From Ralstonia sp. 25mfcol4.1 (GTDB taxonomy: Bacteria > Pseudomonadota > Gammaproteobacteria > Burkholderiales > Burkholderiaceae), in the NCBI RefSeq assembly GCF_900104095.1, contig NZ_FNJO01000016.1, forward strand, positions 1 to 64,000: a stretch of 64,000 nt of DNA, given 5' to 3'. The position numbers and the translations under genes were made by a program. The notes under the pieces are model-generated. The model was not told where the DNA came from, did not search any database, and saw nothing but the letters and a program-made list of their open reading frames with translations. This document shows, in pieces, positions 60,772 through 64,000 of this stretch (within the stretch, counting starts at the first letter, position 1; every line of letters starts with the position of its first letter).

Positions 60772-62461
60772 CGAGCAACAACAAGTCACCGTGGGCTGCG
60801 CCATTGCAGCCTTTCTCGAACAGTGCGGCGTCAAGGCTGCATTCGGTGTGATCTCGATCCACAACATGCCCATCCTCGACGCGATGGGCGAGCGCGGCAG
60901 GATCCGCTTCGTCCCGGCGCGCGGCGAAGCAGGTGGCACGAACATGGCCGACGCCTATGCCCGGACCACCGGCAGCCTCGGCGTGTGCCTGACCAGCACC
61001 GGCACCGCCGCCGGCAATGCCGCTGGCGCCATGGTGGAAGCCCTGACCGCCGGCACGCCAATGCTGCACATCACGGGCCAGATCGAAACGCCGTACCTGG
61101 ACCAGAGCCTGGCCTATATCCACGAAGCGCCCGACCAGCTCACGATGCTCAAGGCCGTGTCGAAGGCCGCCTTCCGCATCCGCAGCGCCGACACCGCGAT
61201 CTCGACGATCAAGCTCGCCGTGCAGACCGCGCTGACCGCGCCGACCGGCCCGGTCAGCGTGGAAATCCCCATCGATATCCAGGCTGCGCTGATTCCGATG
61301 CCGAACGACCTGAAGCCGCTGCCGGTGCCGCAACACCAGCCGTCGGCCCATGCGCTCGACGCGCTGGCAGAGCGCCTGATCAAGGCAAGGCGTCCGATGC
61401 TGTGGCTCGGCGGCGGTGCGCGCCATGCCGGCAAACAGGTCAAGCGCCTGATGGACATGGGCTTTGGTGTGGTCACCTCCACGCAAGGCCGCGGCATCGT
61501 CCCCGAAGACGACCCACGCTCGCTGGGTGCCTACAACCTGCACAAGCCGGTGGAAACGTTCTACCAGACCTGCGATGCGATGCTGGTGGTCGGTTCGCGC
61601 CTGCGCGGCAACGAGACGCTCAAGTACGAGCTGAAGCTGCCGCGTCCACTGCTGCGCATCGATGCGGATCCGGCCGCTGAAGGCCGCTGCTACCAGAGCG
61701 ACGACTTCGTCAGTGGCGATGCCGCACTGGCGCTGGACGGCCTGGCGGATCGCCTGGCAGGCCGCATGCAGATCGATGGCAACTTCGCTGCGGACCTGCG
61801 CCGCGCCCACGACGCCGCCGTCGGCGCACTGGTCGATGGCCTGGGCCCGTACAGCGCACTGGTGCAGGCGCTGCAGCAGGCCGTGGGCCGCAACTTCAAC
61901 TGGGTGCGCGACGTGACCGTTTCGAACAGCACCTGGGGCAATCGCCACCTGCAGGTGTTCGATTCGCGTGCCGGCGTGCATGCACTGGGGGGCGGCATTG
62001 GCCAGGGCCTGGCGATGGGCATCGGCGCCGCAGTCGGCGCCGCCGCCACGGCATCGGGCAAGAAGACGTTCACGCTGGCTGGCGATGGCGGCTTCATCCT
62101 GAACCTGGGCGAACTGGCCACGGCCGTGCAGGAACGTGCCGACATGGTCATCGTGCTGATGAACGACAAAGGCTACGGGGTCATCAAGAACATCCAGGAC
62201 GCGCAGTACGGCGGCCGCCGTCACTACGTGGACCTGCATACGCCCGACTACGCGCAACTGTGCCAGTCGCTGGCGCTGCGTCACCGCCGCGTGAGCAACC
62301 TGGCAGACATCGGCGCTGCGCTGGAAGCCGCCACGGTGGAGCCCGGTCCGTTCCTGCTGGAGATCGACATGCTGTCGATCGGCAGCTTCAAGACCGTGTT
62401 TGCCGGCCCGCCGGTCAACAAGCAGGCCCCCATCGCCAATACGGCGGCGGCTGCGGCCTGA
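60764..62461 (+). CDS. Thiamine diphosphate-dependent enzyme (acetolactate-synthase-like)
   Basis: 565 residues with the three ThDP domains. Catalytic Glu55 is in VPARGEAGGTNMADAYARTTG; the central domain carries PTGPVSVEIPIDIQ; and the cofactor-binding motif GDGGFILNLGELATAVQERADMVIVLMNDKG provides GDG...N. It could be a 2-oxo acid decarboxylase or lyase such as those acting on benzoylformate or oxalyl compounds. An aldehyde product would fit the aldehyde dehydrogenase downstream. Start ATG 60764 with GGAGG before it and overlap with the SDR. Confidence 0.9.
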   Translation: MRNEQQQVTVGCAIAAFLEQCGVKAAFGVISIHNMPILDAMGERGRIRFVPARGEAGGTNMADAYARTTGSLGVCLTSTGTAAGNAAGAMVEALTAGTPMLHITGQIETPYLDQSLAYIHEAPDQLTMLKAVSKAAFRIRSADTAISTIKLAVQTALTAPTGPVSVEIPIDIQAALIPMPNDLKPLPVPQHQPSAHALDALAERLIKARRPMLWLGGGARHAGKQVKRLMDMGFGVVTSTQGRGIVPEDDPRSLGAYNLHKPVETFYQTCDAMLVVGSRLRGNETLKYELKLPRPLLRIDADPAAEGRCYQSDDFVSGDAALALDGLADRLAGRMQIDGNFAADLRRAHDAAVGALVDGLGPYSALVQALQQAVGRNFNWVRDVTVSNSTWGNRHLQVFDSRAGVHALGGGIGQGLAMGIGAAVGAAATASGKKTFTLAGDGGFILNLGELATAVQERADMVIVLMNDKGYGVIKNIQDAQYGGRRHYVDLHTPDYAQLCQSLALRHRRVSNLADIGAALEAATVEPGPFLLEIDMLSIGSFKTVFAGPPVNKQAPIANTAAAAA

Positions 62462-62473
62462 GGAGGAATGTCC

Positions 62474-63280
62474 ATGCTGCATGTGTCGATGGTGGGCTGC
62501 GGCGCGATTGGCCGTGGCGTGCTGGAGCTGCTGAAGTCCGACCCCGATGTCGCGTTCGACATGGTGATCGTGCCGGAAGGCGGGATGGCCGCGGCGCGCG
62601 GTGCGCTCTCGACGCTGGCGCCGAACGTACGCGTGGCGACCCGGCTGGCCGACGGCGACCGGCGGCCCGATCTGCTCGTCGAATGCGCGGGCCACCAGGC
62701 GCTGGAGGAACATGTCGTGCCGGCACTGGAGCGCGGCATTCCGTGCCTGGTGGTGTCGGTCGGCGCGCTCTCCGAACCCGGCATGGCCGAGCGTCTGGAG
62801 GCTGCTGCGCGCCGTGGCAACACGCAGGTGCAGCTGCTGTCCGGTGCCATCGGCGCCATCGACGCCCTTGCGGCGGCCCGCGTCGGCGGCCTCGATGAAG
62901 TGATCTACACGGGCCGCAAGCCGGCCGGTGCGTGGATCGGTACGCCAGCCGAGCAGCTGTTCGACCTGAACGCACTGACGGAGCCGACCGTGATCTTCGA
63001 AGGGACGGCGCGCGATGCGGCACGGCTCTATCCGAAAAATGCCAACGTGGCGGCCACGGTGTCGCTGGCCGGGCTGGGGCTGGACCGCACGTCGGTCAAG
63101 CTGCTGGCCGATCCGTCGGCGGTGGAGAACGTTCACCACGTGCAAGCGCGAGGCGCCTTCGGCGGCTTCGAGCTGACCATGCGCGGCAAGCCGCTGGCGG
63201 CCAACCCCAAGACGTCCGCACTGACCGTGTTCAGCGTGGTGCGTGCGCTCGGCAACCGCGCCCACGCGGTGTCGATCTGA
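62474..63280 (+). CDS. L-aspartate dehydrogenase-like protein (NadX family)
   Basis: 268 residues. MLHVSMVGCGAIGRGVLELL is the N-terminal Rossmann motif, VECAGHQALEEHVVPALERGIPCLVVSVGAL follows, and the C-terminal domain contains YPKNANVAATVSLAG, the conserved AspDH block. Aspartate dehydrogenases convert aspartate, with NAD(P), to iminoaspartate/oxaloacetate and ammonia. Because it is inside a catabolic operon, it may act on a related amino acid or imine. The start at 62474 is preferred over 62468 because AGGAGG is 7 bases before it. Between the ThDP enzyme and an aldehyde dehydrogenase. Confidence 0.9.
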   Translation: MLHVSMVGCGAIGRGVLELLKSDPDVAFDMVIVPEGGMAAARGALSTLAPNVRVATRLADGDRRPDLLVECAGHQALEEHVVPALERGIPCLVVSVGALSEPGMAERLEAAARRGNTQVQLLSGAIGAIDALAAARVGGLDEVIYTGRKPAGAWIGTPAEQLFDLNALTEPTVIFEGTARDAARLYPKNANVAATVSLAGLGLDRTSVKLLADPSAVENVHHVQARGAFGGFELTMRGKPLAANPKTSALTVFSVVRALGNRAHAVSI

Positions 63281-63297
63281 AGCGAGTAATTCCCCAT

Positions 63298-64000
63298 GAC
63301 GACGCAACAAGTCCTTCCCATCCTGATTGCCGGCGAATGGCGCCTGGGCGGCGGCGACCGCTACGCAACGCGCTATCCGGCGACGGGTGAAGTGGTGGCA
63401 GAACTGAACGCGGCCAGCCTGGCTGACGTCGAGGAAGCCATACAAGGCGCCGATCGGGCCTTTCGCCAGAGCGGCTGGGCCCGGCGCAAGCCACACGAGC
63501 GCGCTGCCGTGCTGTACCGCGTGGCCGAACTGATCCGTGCGAAAGCCGAAGGGCTGGCCCAGCGCCAGCGCCTCGACAACGGCAAGCCGATCAGTGAGAC
63601 GCGGGCCCTGGTCGCCAGCGCCGCCGGTACGTTCCAGTTCTTTGCCGCCGCGCTCGAAACGCTCGAAGAGCACATCACGCCGCAGCGCGGAGACTGCCTG
63701 ACGATGAGCGTCTACGAGCCAATGGGTGTGGTCGCCGCCATTACGCCGTGGAATTCGCCCATTGCCAGCGAGGCGCAGAAAATGGCGCCCGCACTTGCCG
63801 CGGGCAATGCCGTCATCGTCAAGCCGGCCGAGGTCACGCCGCTGATGGCACTGGAACTGGCTGCCATCTGCGAGGAAGCCGGCGTCCCGAAGGGGCTGAT
63901 CAGCGTACTCCCAGGGAAGGGTTCCGTGATCGGCGACGCTATTACGAAGCATCCGCTGGTGCGCCGCGTGTCGTTCACCGGCGGCACCACCACCGGCAAG
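63298..64000 (+). CDS. NAD(P)-dependent aldehyde dehydrogenase, N-terminal part (cut by window edge)
   Basis: 234 residues reach the right edge. The N-terminal and cofactor part of an ALDH are clear: LIAGEWRLGGGDRYATRYPATGEVVAEL, QSGWARRKPHERAAVLYRVAELI, the MGVVAAITPWNSPIASEAQKMAPALAAGNAVIVKPAEVTPL core and the start of VRRVSFTGGTTTGK. The catalytic Cys and Glu are beyond the window. It would oxidise the aldehyde made by the ThDP enzyme or another step. ATG 63298 is 17 bases after the aspartate dehydrogenase stop. Confidence 0.93.

Noticed and set aside
60518..63952. A 1,144-codon open frame on the minus strand opposite the SDR, ThDP, AspDH and ALDH genes
   Set aside because: It is His/Arg/Gly/Gln-rich without domains and lies exactly antisense to four well-identified genes. 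High third-position GC keeps the opposite frame free of stop codons.
1..64000. CRISPR arrays, rRNA and tRNA genes
   Set aside because: No regularly spaced short repeats with unique spacers and no clear cloverleaf or rRNA segment were noticed when reading both strands. A dedicated tRNA scan was not possible.

Overview
The window is about 64 kb of high-GC DNA with the gene content and codon use of a betaproteobacterium of the family Burkholderiaceae; a Cupriavidus/Ralstonia-like organism fits best. Evidence for this is the Bug-type (tripartite tricarboxylate) binding proteins, the trimeric-porin type, the many LysR, IclR and GntR-FCD regulators and the plasmid-type replication block. A Rep initiator, an iteron array and parAB (about 9.0-15.2 kb) indicate a secondary replicon (chromid or megaplasmid), and this window spans its origin. 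The species assignment is inference; no rRNA or tRNA gene was seen.

Layout. 0-9 kb: the end of an IS30-family element, an AraC regulator divergent from a frameshifted MocR regulator, a small redox/stress group (DUF417 membrane protein, AraC, AhpD-like protein, nitroreductase, LysR), a decayed PAS-GGDEF-EAL fossil and a Bug binding protein. 9-15.2 kb: rep (minus), ten 18-bp iterons, a candidate partition/operator site, parA-parB, three hairpins with the same hexaloop, and a winged-helix gene. 15.2-17 kb: no convincing gene, but two near-identical 19-bp palindromes. 17-18.6 kb: the two lower genes of galactonate catabolism (dgoK, dgoA). 19.1-29.5 kb (minus): one long tightly packed operon running GntR, ABC transporter, oxidoreductase, hotdog thioesterase, acyl-CoA ligase, second ABC binding protein, BAAT/thioesterase-family hydrolase, ATPase and permease. 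29.9-33.5 kb (minus): a TauABC-like transporter with a class II aldolase-family protein. 33.7-39.5 kb: an FMN monooxygenase with a MetQNI-type transporter, an SfnB/DszC-like flavoprotein and pyroglutamyl peptidase; this looks like scavenging of organic sulfur. 39.6-48.6 kb: a LysR regulator, a metallophosphoesterase, and a TonB receptor fused in one operon with a Dpp/Nik-type ABC importer. 48.7-52.3 kb (minus): a polar amino-acid ABC importer under a GntR regulator. 52.6-64 kb: a Bug protein with a porin, then a catabolic operon (alpha/beta hydrolase, small HTH protein, Rieske oxygenase, two SDRs, cupin, IclR, ThDP enzyme, aspartate-dehydrogenase-like protein, aldehyde dehydrogenase) that leaves the window.

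How it works together: most of the accessory load is uptake plus peripheral catabolism of small organic acids, sulfonates and aromatics, each module with its own regulator. The two most interesting parts are the replication/partition block, with its iterons, candidate operator sites and three-hairpin element, and the Rieske-SDR-ThDP-AspDH-ALDH operon, whose substrate cannot be read from the genes. Repeated sequence boxes upstream of the porin, the hydrolase and the oxygenase operon suggest that these are one regulon.
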